Positions 36,673 through 49,924 of a stretch of DNA of 64,000 nucleotides are shown here, one piece after another. The DNA is from Daphnia carinata. Its lineage: Eukaryota > Arthropoda > Branchiopoda > Diplostraca > Daphniidae. Numbering within the stretch: the first letter of the stretch is position 1; every line of letters starts with the position of its first letter. Position numbers and translations under genes: made by a program. The stretch spans positions 5,178,424 through 5,242,423 of the forward strand of contig NC_081334.1 of the NCBI RefSeq assembly GCF_022539665.2. Direction: 5' to 3'. The notes beneath the pieces were generated by a model. That model had not been told where the DNA came from. It searched no databases and saw only the letters and a program-made list of their open reading frames with translations.

Positions 36673-39600
36673 AGGCTTTGTTCTAAATCGTAAAAGTAAA
36701 GAAAAAAGAACTAGTTAATGGGAAATATAAGATTGATGTTGTAATCAAACGCTGAAAGCAATTTGACTTACTTCTGCTGTCCGATGGCTAGAAAGACTGT
36801 AGGGCCAGAAAATAGGCAGCAGACGGCTAATAGTTGGCAATTCTATGGTTAAATGTTCAATTTAAATAAAAAAGCAAACTATATGAGGCATAAGAAAAAT
36901 TTAAAGTACCAGTAGAAATTGTATTGAGGTACATGTATGTGTCCGTTGGTAGGCTAAGTAGAGATTATAACTGCCAAAATGACTGTCATTACAGTTGACA
37001 CTGCAACGAAGATGAATATGGTGCACCACTCAGATCACGATTGACAGGAGACCATGAGTGGTTAAAGAGTAGAAGAATGATATTATGGTATTCCTACCCA
37101 TACAATTAGCATCTTTGGTGACATTCCTCAACGGGAAGTATTCTTTACAAATGAAGTTTCATGACCTAAACCTCAAAAGCAAAATCCGTCAATGAGATTT
37201 TGATAACAAAACATTAGTCTTATACCTCTCAATGAGCACTGGTATAGTTAGATGAATGCAACATAGTAGGTTGCTAATAGTTTTTTGGTTTGACAGCTGG
37301 CATAGCTGATTACAAGATATGTACCATAAACACCAAGCATTCTGTGGGCTTCACTTCCAAAACACACTCAGGGATGAAAACGAACAGAAGCACTATAAGA
37401 TTTTCTTGAGTTTTCCATTGGAATATGACATATTTAACAGAAACTTTCGAACACAGCTTTCACCGCTCCCATATAGTCAGCAAGTAAATAGTGGCACAGC
37501 AGCGTCATCTTGTTTTCCAATTAACAACCGGAAAATTCATCAAAATTGAAAATCTTGCTTTTTTGAGACGGGAACTGCACTGATGTGAATTCTTTAAACA
37601 TACTTTTAGAGCGTGAATCCCCCCCCACCCCCATATTGGCTACTACCATTTCAATTTTATTTTAACAAATACAACGACCAAAACCACGAACGGCATTTTT
37701 AAAATATACCGATTTAACATGTTTTTGAGCCCGATTTTTTCACTGTCTTTTATTTATTTATCCAAAAACCTAGATATTTCTAGGAAAATACATGATTTGT
37801 GTTCACAGTTCAACAAGGATGCTGATTGCGCTTCACACACATCTAGAAATTTCGCAAGTTGACGTATCTCTGGATTGTTAGCTAGTCAACATCTGTATGC
37901 TAATACACTTTTCTTATTTTTAACAGCTGCAATGGTATTTCGATTACAAGTTCCACGGCAAAATTTCTCCATTGAGACAAGGACGCTAATTGTGCGTTAT
38001 CTTGTGCCTATTGTCAATTAAATGGATACGCCGTCACTTTTCTGCTCGGAAGAGCTCACTTTGGCCTGGAATATTGTTTTGAATGGTGTAATTAGTATAC
38101 ATTGCATACATTAAATTGAATCAATTACTTTTTGGCATACGTTCTTTAATTGTGTGAGGCTGTCAAATCGTCGACAGGCGGTATCTAAAGGAGGAAATCA
38201 GCTAAGAGCTTGCGGACTCGTCAATAAACGCAAAACTATTAAAAAATTATAAAGGTAGCCTGAAACCAAATTGTAAAGAAAATTTAATTTTAGTTTCCTG
38301 CACTTCGGTACAGGTATCGTCGTCAACGTGGGCGCAGGTGATTTTTCCATGTTCATTGTATCAGGTCACCAACTTCTACCAGATGAGTCAAGAGGAAATG
38401 AGGTTACACGAACAGAAAATTGACCACACAATTCAACTGATAGATAAGACTATGATGCGTGGAAGTGAAATACACCACATCACAACTGTTAATACTGTCA
38501 GAACATTCACTACCCATGCAAAACATTTTCTGATTCATTGATATTCATCACCTAGCCTATACCAAGAAAACCAAACACAATTAGTGCGCAACATTTTGCT
38601 GATGAGTTAACATATACCTGACAAATTTACTGCAGACCAGCAATTCCTGATGGACTCCCACACAACATTCCAGATAAACAAAACAGTAGTAATTCCTGTA
38701 CAAACATCTTGCAAAAGTGGTAAATATAATGCAGTAACTGGTAAATATAACATCTCACATGAACAACAAATGTGAACGGAGCCATTCGACAATGAAGTAA
38801 ACAATTTCAAAAATGAATTTGCACAAAAAGGATTTTAACTAAAAAACTACTAGAGAACAAAGTTTTTCCTTCCACCTTTTCCTAATTTTAAAATCAATTA
38901 AAGAAACAAATTGTTAAGCAAATCTCACTGTGTACCTTTTTGTTGGTTGAATTTGGAAATGGCTTACTAGTTGGAATAAGTTTTTTTCTTTTACCCCAAA
39001 TTTGCTTTCCGGGCAGCGCACTTCTAACCTTCTCTGTTGATCACAATACCTGCATGACCCGCTGCAGAATTATCACAAGTGAAGAGGAAATCGGGTCACA
39101 GATACAAAGGGGCCCAGGTACCCGTTTATTTTCTTTAAATACCATAACGCGTGAAATAAACGAATCCGAAGAGCTTCGGTAATCATTCCAACTACCATAA
39201 TTTTTTTGGTACTGAGCCTCCGTCAATTTTCTTTTCCCAATTCTTTATAATTACGAATCTGCCTTTAGAAAAACAAAACAAGAATCAGTGTACATTTCTT
39301 GTCAATTGAATTACGTAAAACTGTGGAATCCTAGAGACATATTATGCAAACTCTTCGAATCCCTTGAAAGCAGAAAACTTTCTGCTAAAAGATCCATGTA
39401 AGCCAGATACAGGTCAACTAGTACTCCCTTTTCAACTGGCATTGGCAGTGATAAATAACAAGTAGGATCAAATTGCAACTGAGACCCCATCGGACCCCAG
39501 ACACACCACAGCCAATTTCAATACCCAACTAAAGAGATCTACTACTACAGAATCTCTCTGTATTCTACTTACGATAAAATACCCAATATTCATGTGCAGC

Positions 39601-39683
39601 TTCCTGAAAAATAAAATGAGTTGGAACACAAATGAACCTTGCTAATAAAAAAAAAACTAGCTATTTCACCTATATTTTGTCAG
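36673..39683. other. Unassigned AT-rich spacer
   Basis: About 3 kb without a recognised gene. At 38366-38541 a frame follows the acceptor GTATCAG and reads MSQEEMRLHEQKIDHTIQLI in a helical style before a stop 40 codons later; it could be an exon remnant, but I do not recognise it. Confidence 0.4.
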
Positions 39684-39876
39684 TGTCCATCGATGCAAGA
39701 CTTCTTCAAAATCGGATTCAGATGTTCGTCTAAGCCCCCCAGAACAACGTAGAGTAGTTCTCGCGAAGCAGGATGCTGGTATCCGGGAAACTGAGGAACA
39801 AATCTACCGACTTGCAACTTACCCAATTCAAAATCGTTATGATGCACAAGTTAAAAACCTAGCTTTTACAAAGCAA
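39684..39876 (+). pseudogene. Isolated exon-like fragment, unknown protein
   Basis: Bounded by an acceptor (TTTTGTCAG, 39683) and a donor (CAA|GTAAAT, 39877). It stays open for 64 codons with charged, helical composition (for example LAKQDAGIRETEEQIYRLAT). No partner exons were found nearby, so it is either a stray captured exon or part of a gene I failed to assemble. Confidence 0.3.
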
Positions 39877-40782
39877 GTAAATGGTATACCTTAAATACAC
39901 TCGAAGGTAATGCATGGTCACCTTGGCAACGTATTCGCCAGACCACATTGTTCGTACAAGATGGCGGCGAGCATTTGCAGTTCCTCCCTTGAATTTCACC
40001 TACAAAAAGGAAGGTCTGCCACGTTCGGCTGCCGTGATATAACCAGCCGCTACGACGCCATGTTACATGTTGCCATCAGCAGCTTAGCTCAGCACAGCAC
40101 CTGGGCCACCTAGCGACTAGCCCCCTACGAGACTAAAGCAAATATTTTGTTTGACAAATACGACTTTAATTGGGTGTTAAGAATAATGAGTTTGTATAAA
40201 TGAGCACTTCCTAAAAAGTAAAATTAAATTACAAATGAATTAATAACTGAATTAAGAAAAGAAATTAATGAATTTAGTCTATTGCAAATTTGCTACAGCT
40301 TTTGCGGATGACAGTAATGAAAAGAAAAAAAGAAAAGAAAAAAAATAAAATAAATGCAAGGAAAATTTGTTGCTAATGAAAAAAGAATTTAAAATGGGAT
40401 GGTAAGAAAAAAAAAACCTAGATACTGAAATAAACCACAAAAAAAAAAAACAGAAAGACTAAGAACTTAATCTATTTAACTATGTGCGTTAATTTGTACG
40501 ATGTTTCGCCGACTGGATTATTCGCAACAACGTGACGTTTCTAATAATAACTTATACATCTATTTACTAATGCCATCAACATTCGTTTTTCAAAATACGG
40601 AATTACATGACATCACGCATTTTACCGCCTACTCCCTCCGAGACTCTACGCAATTTTTATCAAAATCTTTTTGTTATGGGAACTTACTGAACAATGAGTC
40701 GTGTAATTTATTGTTTTCAATCTATTTTACGGAAGCCAAACCATTACCTGTATGCACCATCATTGACGAGAGCGGTAGGTTG
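39877..40782. other. Unassigned spacer
   Basis: No gene recognised; A-rich simple sequence near 40320-40460. Confidence 0.5.
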
Positions 40783-42530
40783 TCAGGGTAGGCCGAATCT
40801 TTTCATAAGTTTATCCTGTTCCGTGAGATCTTTTCTAACTTTTGTCCTCATGTAAAAGATGGGGCAATCTCGGCTAAATGTGACAATTGTTTAGTATTAA
40901 GTATGTAACATGATTATGATATCACTCAAACTATTTACTTGGAACAAAGAATCTCTTCGTTGAGATTTCCATGGCACCGTTGACATTCTGTCCATAAACG
41001 ATTAAACTTCTATTCCGAGAGCATAAAGTTGGCCAGTTTCCCTCTGGTAGAACTCCGATTCTTTCGGCTTGCAAAATCTGTTTAAATGGAACAGTAATTT
41101 TAACAAACATCGCCGAGTTAGGCAGAAATTAGACTTACTTGCATACAGCACTATCGTCTGGAAGAACGGTTTTGCATCCAACACAGGTGGATTTGCATGT
41201 GGTAAAGCTAGCCAATCCACCAATTTTTGAAGTAACAACTGAAGGCGTCCGGGTATGGTAACCATCTACAATACGGAATACAAACGGTTCAATTATGTCA
41301 AGCAAATAAGTGCGATGAGTCCGTGTTTATGTAGCAACAATGATTCCGCTTTAGATCCAAGTATGGGTTCAAAAATCCAAACAAAGGGTTTTGAAAGCTG
41401 ATTTTCCAGATAGTATTGGGCATCAATAGGTACGCTGTGTTCCAGGACAAAAATCGGGTCTTCCGCCTAAAGAAGACGTATGAAAACTTAATAGTTCATG
41501 AGAAATTTGAAATCCAAAGACGAACCTTGAGGTTCGTTTTTAGCAGCTGCGATAATGATATACGGAACTCGATCCCCTAATTTTGGGGTTGTACCAGCAT
41601 CTCGCTTACGCATCTTGTGAGCTAGTTCCACAGGTGCCTGTTTGCTGGCGTAGTCTGTATCTGTTTTATTCAGCTCCTTTTTTATAAAAGAAGGCAAACG
41701 GATAAAATCACAGTATTCCAAAACATAGTTACGCTCTACCTTGGTAATCACCAGAAGTGAGATATCGACTTTGTTGCACAGCAAGTCGGAAGTTGTTTGT
41801 TTGGCGTATTCTAAGGCTCCATCCTGGTCTCTAAGAGAAAATATCAAACCCTCAAACTTCGAATACTAAAATTGATGACTTTTTGTTTACCGCTCCATCA
41901 AAATTTTCTGCAGACAGCTATTGATAAGATTGGCAACGAATTGGCAATTATCACGACGAACGGTTTCTGTATCTTTACAATCCATTTTGTCAAAATTTTC
42001 AGGTTTGGTCCAATACAATCCTGCATACCTGTGAAGACAGAAACAGTCAGTACAACTGGTATCTCATCTAAGAAGTCTTTATAAATCAGAACCGTAATTA
42101 CCTCTTTTTGTTGATCAATAGGGGTAATAGACTTTTGCCAATTCGAAATTAATGGGTTTGACAAATTTTGCCGACACAAATGCGGCAGCTTCTCGGCCTA
42201 ATTCCATGGCTTCGGCCACCGTGGGTACACCGAATTTCACCATTACGGAATCTGTGTTACCATAGATTACCTGACGTGATATTAAATTAAAAGAAAATCC
42301 ATTAGTCAGTACTTCTGCAAATAATTATTCACAATCCAGGGATATTACTTTGGCGTCATGGGCATAGCCATTCTCGACGCAAAATTTAGACTCCACATCC
42401 TCTCTTGTTTTCTCAATCATAGTTCTGCCAAACGCCGTCACACTTTGCGAAATTTCCAGACAAGGCAATTTTCCGACTTGGGCGCCAGTGAAACCGTAAA
42501 CATACAAACACGACGGATTCCCTACAGAGA
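40783..42530 (-). pseudogene. DNA polymerase delta catalytic subunit fragment (POLD1, C-terminal third)
   Basis: Minus-strand exons correspond in order to the POLD1 C-terminal part. They are [20 protein letters not shown] (42350-42525), the motif C exon (about 42118-42269), RRDNC (about 41890-42030), [18 protein letters not shown] (about 41515-41831), [20 protein letters not shown] (41345-41466), TCVGCKTVLPDDSAVC (41133-41263), FCKPKESEFYQRE and LWTECQRCHGNLNEE (40970-41091), and [16 protein letters not shown] (40783-40885). Introns are kept, so this is a genomic duplicate, not a retrocopy. It is broken: motif C reads YGNTDS instead of YGDTDS, the frame is lost in the PYLLI-like segment (about 42115) and again before KFNRLW (about 41017). 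The palm, exonuclease and N-terminal exons are absent. Confidence 0.85.
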
Positions 42531-42579
42531 AACAAATAGCATTACATCAGTCAAATCTCATACTCAAAAGCCATCGAGA

Positions 42580-44025
42580 ACATACTTTCGTAGGCATCGT
42601 TGGATGGCTGACAAGTTTTTCAATATCGGGACCGAAAACCATAAAGCATTCGATCAGCTTCGTCCAAAATTAAAAACCTGGCCGTCGAGAAGTAAAATAC
42701 TCCACGGTTGAGAAAATCCTCGAGTCGCCCCGCGGTCGCGACAAGAGTATTGCACCCAGCTTGAAGATTTGACCGCTGATGGCTCGCGACAGTACCTTCA
42801 TATATAATGACAGATTTTAAAACCGAATTGTAGGAGAATTTACACGACCCGCGGTGAATTCGAATCGAAAATTCACGAGTAAGTGCGACAATTACAACTT
42901 CTGGCTTTTGGACCATGGCGGCGACGCACCAGCAACACCTTGTTCTAACAATATGTTCATAACCGGTACCAAGTACGCCGCCTATATGAAGAAATGTGAA
43001 ATTTTAGATGACTTAATCAACGAATATCACGAAGGGTTTGTTGAGTATCTTAGATGCAATTGGACCTTTTAGCAGTCGCAATCACCGACGTGCCCACTCA
43101 AAATTACTTTTACCTCAACTTACCCAGTTCATACCGACCCATTCGAATCAAGTTAGTACGAGGGCATCAAGGTTTCAGAATTACACAGCGTTAATGAATT
43201 GGATTACCGTTTTGCCGGAGCCCGTGACAGCACAAGCAATCAAATATCTTTTGGCAAGAACAAGGACTAACTGCAACTGAAGCTTTCTGTACAGGTGTTG
43301 GTTTTATGTAGCCAGAATTCTTAATGTTTTGAAGTAGTAGTGGGCGCAGGCCGCCTTTTTCGAGTGATTTTATGTATTGAGGTACATCTTTTCCTGTAAC
43401 CTGAAGCAAACCCAATAGATATTTTCAAATCATTAAATACTGTTTCGAAAAACGGCTTACCTGGATTCGATGGAGAACGACTTTATCAAAATTGTTAAAG
43501 CGTTCCCCACAGACGATCCCACTTAAACAGTTCCTTTTCATCGCTTGTCACAGCTTCCGGAATGTATTGTTCACGCGACTTTCTGTTTTTCGTCAATTCA
43601 CGAATAGATTCGTACAGCCTTTTGAGGTGTGGCCAACTTCATGACACTAGGGGTAAGACAATGAACACTGGAACATAAAATATTTTTTGTGAAGATACAA
43701 TTGATGTTTACATTGTAACACTTGCTGCCACCAATGACCCCTCCTTGTGGAAAATCCCTTGCTACATGGACCACTTCTTGGTTGGAAATGAACACTAAAC
43801 TTTAATAAAAGAAAACTAGATACAAGTCTCATATTGACCTTATGACACCTACATGCTCGACTCCCACCTCCTCCTTGTGGGCATTCCATGGAAAAATGTC
43901 CTTTTCCAAACTGTTTAATAACTATGGATTAGCCAGACTAGAATGTACTAACCCGAATAGTATTTTTATTTTTCTTACCTCATGGCAAGTACGACTTCCA
44001 CCTCCTAATCTTTCAAAGACAAAAA
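42580..44025 (-). pseudogene. Vasa-type DEAD-box RNA helicase fragment (N-terminal half)
   Basis: Minus-strand pieces run in vasa order. Degraded CCHC zinc-knuckle repeats (e.g. GHFSMECPQGGGGSRAC and NQEVVHVARDFPQGG, 43600-44020) are followed by a REQYIPEAVTSDEKELF linker, VTGKDVPQYIKS, the Q motif GYIKPTPVQK and Walker A TGSGKT (43190-43415). Motif Ia is ALTREF (normally PTREL), GG is changed to YEGT, motif Ib is ATAGR (normally TPGR), and DEAD survives (LILDEADRML). Frame breaks occur near 43525, 43280 and 42625. It stops after SHPTMPTK, before the SAT motif and second RecA domain. Introns are retained. Directly downstream on the same strand begins the POLD1 fragment. Confidence 0.85.
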
Positions 44026-44462
44026 AATTTGTCCAACTCAAAATTATTCAAACATTAGTATCAGCTATTAATTATTATCTATAAGCGTACCTTGAAAAGC
44101 GTTGAAAAATGAGTAAATTAAACGCCAAAAATCGCCAAAGCCACGAGGTCAAGAAGCAAAATCGAGCGAGGAAGGCAGACTGCACGCGCTAAGCCAATCT
44201 AGAAATATGCCTGAAAAAACAACTGCCCGATGAGCCACGGTTTAAGGCGCCTCTTGTGGACGCAAAGGTCATTACGAGAAACTTTATCCGTCACAAATTA
44301 AATGTTTTTAAACAAATTTAAAGTAATCATCAAAAATCAAGATTTAACTTTAAAAAAAAAGAAAAAAACCGTAATACTTGGGGAAACACACTTTAATTAC
44401 TTGCTCCTTTCCTTTAGTTTATTTCAAAATGGAGTATGATGATTTTTCGTTAACTATATTAA
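44026..44462. other. Unassigned spacer
   Basis: No gene or clear repeat seen upstream (minus sense) of the vasa fragment. Confidence 0.5.
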
Positions 44463-44553
44463 CTAGAAATGTGACCGGTAGGTGGAAATAGCAGTAAAAT
44501 AGCAAAAAGGCCAATATTTTTTTTTTTTATTTTAGGTAAAACGGATTGCCATA
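44463..44553 (-). repeat. Inverted repeat family 'ATGGCAATCCG', copy C (reverse)
   Basis: Begins CTAGAAATGTGACCGGTAGG, nearly identical to the left end of copy B, and ends GGTAAAACGGATTGCCAT. Confidence 0.8.
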
Positions 44554-44620
44554 CATAATAGTGCGTAATTGAAAAACTGCATCACTAACAGCAACAAAAA
44601 AAAGAAATATATCGTTTTTC

Positions 44621-44700
44621 ATGGCAATCCGTTTTACCCCAAAAAAAAAAATTTCGGCCTATTTTTTCTTTTTTACAGCTATGGCCATCTATCGCCCGGA
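44621..44700 (+). repeat. Inverted repeat family 'ATGGCAATCCG', copy D (forward)
   Basis: ATGGCAATCCGTTTTACCCC, A run, CGGCC, then GGCCATCTATCGCCCGG. With copy C it forms a tight inverted pair whose core ends face inward, opposite to pair A/B. Confidence 0.8.
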
Positions 44701-44880
44701 TTCCTATTTAATTTTCTAAATACAACTTTACGCATTCTAGCCACATAAATATATATTTCATAAAAATGAAATGTAAAACTAATTCATTTTTGGACAAATT
44801 TCAAATTTGGCTTAAAATACATGATTTCGATTCAAAATTAAATGCTGATCACGGAAATCAAGTTTATTTTTCAATTGGTC

Positions 44881-45183
44881 TTAGAGTTTTTTAGTTAAAC
44901 GTAAGAAACCAAAAAGATTTCTTGCGCTACAGCAATTTGTTTTCTTAAATTTAAAAAAAAAACACTAGCTTTACAAAAAAACTAATCCCGGAATTGAAAT
45001 CACAGTACAATTTTGATTATTCCGTGTAATGCCTTATAGTTTTTTTATTAAACGTAAAAAACCAAAAAGATTTTTGGCACTACATTACTTTGTTTTCTTA
45101 AATTTAAAAAACCGCTTGTTTAACAAGAAAATTAATCCCAGAATTGAAATCAGCGTTCAATTTGATTATTCTGTGTAATTTTT
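44881..45183 (+). repeat. Two-copy tandem duplication, about 150 bp unit
   Basis: 44881-45033 and 45034-45183 share AAACGTAA, AACCAAAAAGATTT, TTTGTTTTCTTAAATTTAAA, GAATTGAAATCA and GATTATTC in the same order with scattered differences. Confidence 0.8.
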
Positions 45184-45537
45184 GCTGAATTCGAAGAGAT
45201 TCTGTTTTTCTGTTCCAAGAGATTCCGCTGATTTTCGTCAATTCTTGTCGTTTTTGTATCAATTAAAATTGCAAAAACGAATGGGAGACGCGGAACTGCA
45301 GCTTTTCTGCGAAATGGGAGACAAGTATTGCGTCGACAAGTTGAAATTGCGTGTGCTGATGCGTTAGAGAAGAGAATCGGACTTGGAAACGCAATAAGAC
45401 TGCTCAAATGGTCCGATTTTTACGGAGTTGAAAAGATCTTTGAAGAAGTCATGCAATTTATTGAGTGCAACGGCCGGGAACTAATGGAACAGCCGGAATG
45501 GTTAATGCTTATTGTAAGGACTCCAGATAAACTTTAA
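45184..45537 (+). pseudogene. BTB-BACK domain gene fragment, frameshifted
   Basis: Reads FRQFLSFLYQLKL, MGDAELQLFCEMGDKYCVDK and KLKLR, then loses one base near 45351. The neighbouring frame continues with ADALEKRIGLGNAIRLLKWS, FYGVEKIFEEVMQFI and GRELMEQPEWLML. This is the end of a BTB/POZ domain followed by the start of a BACK region, as in TD-and-POZ-type adaptor proteins for cullin-3. No start, no upstream BTB half and the frameshift make it a pseudogene fragment. Confidence 0.75.
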
Positions 45538-46550
45538 AGTTAAGTAAGTTAGTTAGATTCTGTGATGTATTGCTCATGTTGCGTCCCCCCCCCCCTCCCG
45601 CCCCCCACTGACTCTTTTTCTCTGGTTTCGTTTTTTATCCGTATTTATATTGTTCCGAAATGTATGCTAATAATGTTAATTGCATCTACCAAAAGCAACA
45701 TAATCATCCTAACGAGGCCGAAGATCTTCAAAAAATGGCCGAAAGAGAGGCGCTAAGAAAACAGGATGCCCCAAAAAAATCAAAAACTTTCCTTCGACTC
45801 CCTAAATAAAATTATTAAATGAATAAAAATTAAATAAATAAACCCAGGTTTTTCTTTCGAATGATTGATCGAAGACCTTACTCTCCGACGCCCTAGTTAG
45901 GACTGAATACTCACATTATCAAAATAATAAGCTTTCCAATATCCGCAAAATAGGATGAACAATAAGCAACTGGAAAACGAGGTTGGCAGTGGCTGCGCTA
46001 ATAGCAAAAAAACCATATGCGCTCTGCGGCTAAATTTCCTTAAATATTTAAGAGTAGAACAAAAACAAAAACAGTAGCCAAATTGCACCATTGCCTACAT
46101 TAAAAAAATTTTTTTTTACTAAATATGTCTTTAACCAAATATTGAAGAAACATCTAAAAATTAGGATTCTTCCATAACAGCCCATGTTAAATTTATCATT
46201 TCGTCTGAAGTCCCTCCCATGGGCGGGGCGAGTTACGCCGAGCACTATTTCACCAGTCCCATGGTGCAGTATAGGATGACGGCGGTCCTTTCGTACAGCA
46301 GCGGCAAGCAGCTGATCGTACTTCGTAGTTGTGGTTTATGGGTCCACTGCAACCCTTACTACGTTGCCGGTGAAAATCTAGCAGACGCAAAAGAAGTGAA
46401 TTTTGCCTATGAAGTCGGAAGTACGAACCAAACATCGGCATCTGCAATCCTGAATAACTCTTCGTGAAATTACACGAATACTAAAGTTAATTTTTTAACA
46501 GCACGAACAAAGATTTGTGCACTGAAGACGAACCAACGATCTTTTCTGTA
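45538..46550. other. Spacer and 5' region of CSN2
   Basis: About 1 kb. A C-rich run lies at about 45585-45606. An 82-codon open frame at 46219-46467 ends 84 bp before the CSN2 start; it has no recognised domain and could be 5' UTR or a stray exon. Confidence 0.45.
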
Positions 46551-48623
<2,073 letters not shown>

Positions 48624-49687
48624 TGTTACTTTGTGATGAGTTTATGGTATTCCTTGCTGTGCTGATAATGAATTTCTTTTTGTAATAGAAATACAGAATA
48701 TGAACCGAAAACGAAATAGTGGGCGCGACAATATCTATGATTGTATTGAACTCAACTGCAGGACTATCCATATTCATGAATAAAGAAGCATTTCGTCAAA
48801 ACGTTAGACCGGGCTTCTGAGCTTGCAGATGGAGACAACATTTTTATGTGGCCATAATAGCGCAAATTTTTATTTGTTTTTCGGGTTTTAATTCCAGTTA
48901 AAAATAAAATTGGATTCACTACACCAGGGCTTGAGAAAAAGAGCTGAGGTACAGTTATCAATTTTCGTCTAGACGCGTGAAAAGAAACTATCATTTGACG
49001 CTGTGCAGGCTCAACGCTAGCAGAAAGGTACAAAAAAGTTAAATTTCAGTTCAAACTACATTTCCATGTCAAGATTATTTATTCAGCTCAAACTAGTGCA
49101 TGTCCCATACACAGTTGGTACAATCGCTCTAAATGAACACGCGAAAGATTTTCTGAACGGCTTGAAGACTCATTCTTATTGATGGGTTTCCGTGATGCCC
49201 AAGGTTAACACAGTAGAGTGGCATATAAATTTATACGCACAAGGCAATTACACGGTGCAAATACCATTTCAAATGTTGCATAATAAACGTCTTGCATTCC
49301 AAAGCTAAGGTATGATTTACGAACGCCAAAGGATATGTTGTTTGCATATTCCATTTATTCTACTATATGTAATATTGTAACAACCAATACAACTGAACCC
49401 AGTTTTTTCACGTTAATTATTTTAAGCAATGCACGTAGTCGAAGGTGGTCAAGTTAGATAAAGGATTTCGCCATTAGCGCTGGAAAATCAGGTCAGTCTA
49501 TTGTATTTCTTCATATACTTATTCTTTTGTTCTGTTTTTTTGTTTCGTTTTGTTTTGTTTATATTTACGTATACATAATTTTTTATTTTTATTTTTAGCC
49601 AATGCAGTTAGAAAATGTTGATTTCTCATCGGCGCTTTTGTTTTTTGCTCTTGACAACAGGGTACGTGTAGTAGAGCAATGCGATGC
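48624..49687. other. Convergent 3' interval between CSN2 and PHM
   Basis: No coding signal; holds the CSN2 3' UTR and the 3' UTR of the distal PHM terminal exon. Confidence 0.65.
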
Positions 49688-49924
49688 CTAGAGCTGCGAT
49701 GCATCAATGGGCGGGTTTATCAAATTATGCTCGACGTCCCAGTAATAATTTGGTGGACCACTGCTGAAGCAATGCTTCTGATCTAGTACTCCTTTGCGCG
49801 AATCAGCCCAGTACATAATGTAGAAATTACCTATGGAAATTCAAGGTATTCATAAATTATTTTCCCAATTGTTTTTCATGCATTTTATTATTTGTGCTTA
49901 CACATTTCGTCTGCTCCTGTCATT
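49688..49924 (-). other. PHM distal terminal exons (23-nt micro-exon plus last exon)
   Basis: Micro-exon 49924-49902 (acceptor TTTGCAG, donor GTAAGC) completes the same Gly and reads MTGADEM. Last exon 49830-49688 reads NFYIMYWADS, KHCFSSGPPNYYW and ends DASQL-stop. It is homologous to the proximal ending but split by an intron after the codon for DEM. Confidence 0.8.

Noticed and set aside
36326-36718. Arg/Asp/Gly-rich 'protein' on the plus strand and Arg-His-Pro repeats on the minus strand
   Set aside because: Translation of the 23/24-bp minisatellite; open in several frames, no domain, no splice context.
41002-41265. Separate minus-strand gene of 87 codons
   Set aside because: Wrong frame of the POLD1 fragment; the neighbouring frame gives the CysA zinc motif.
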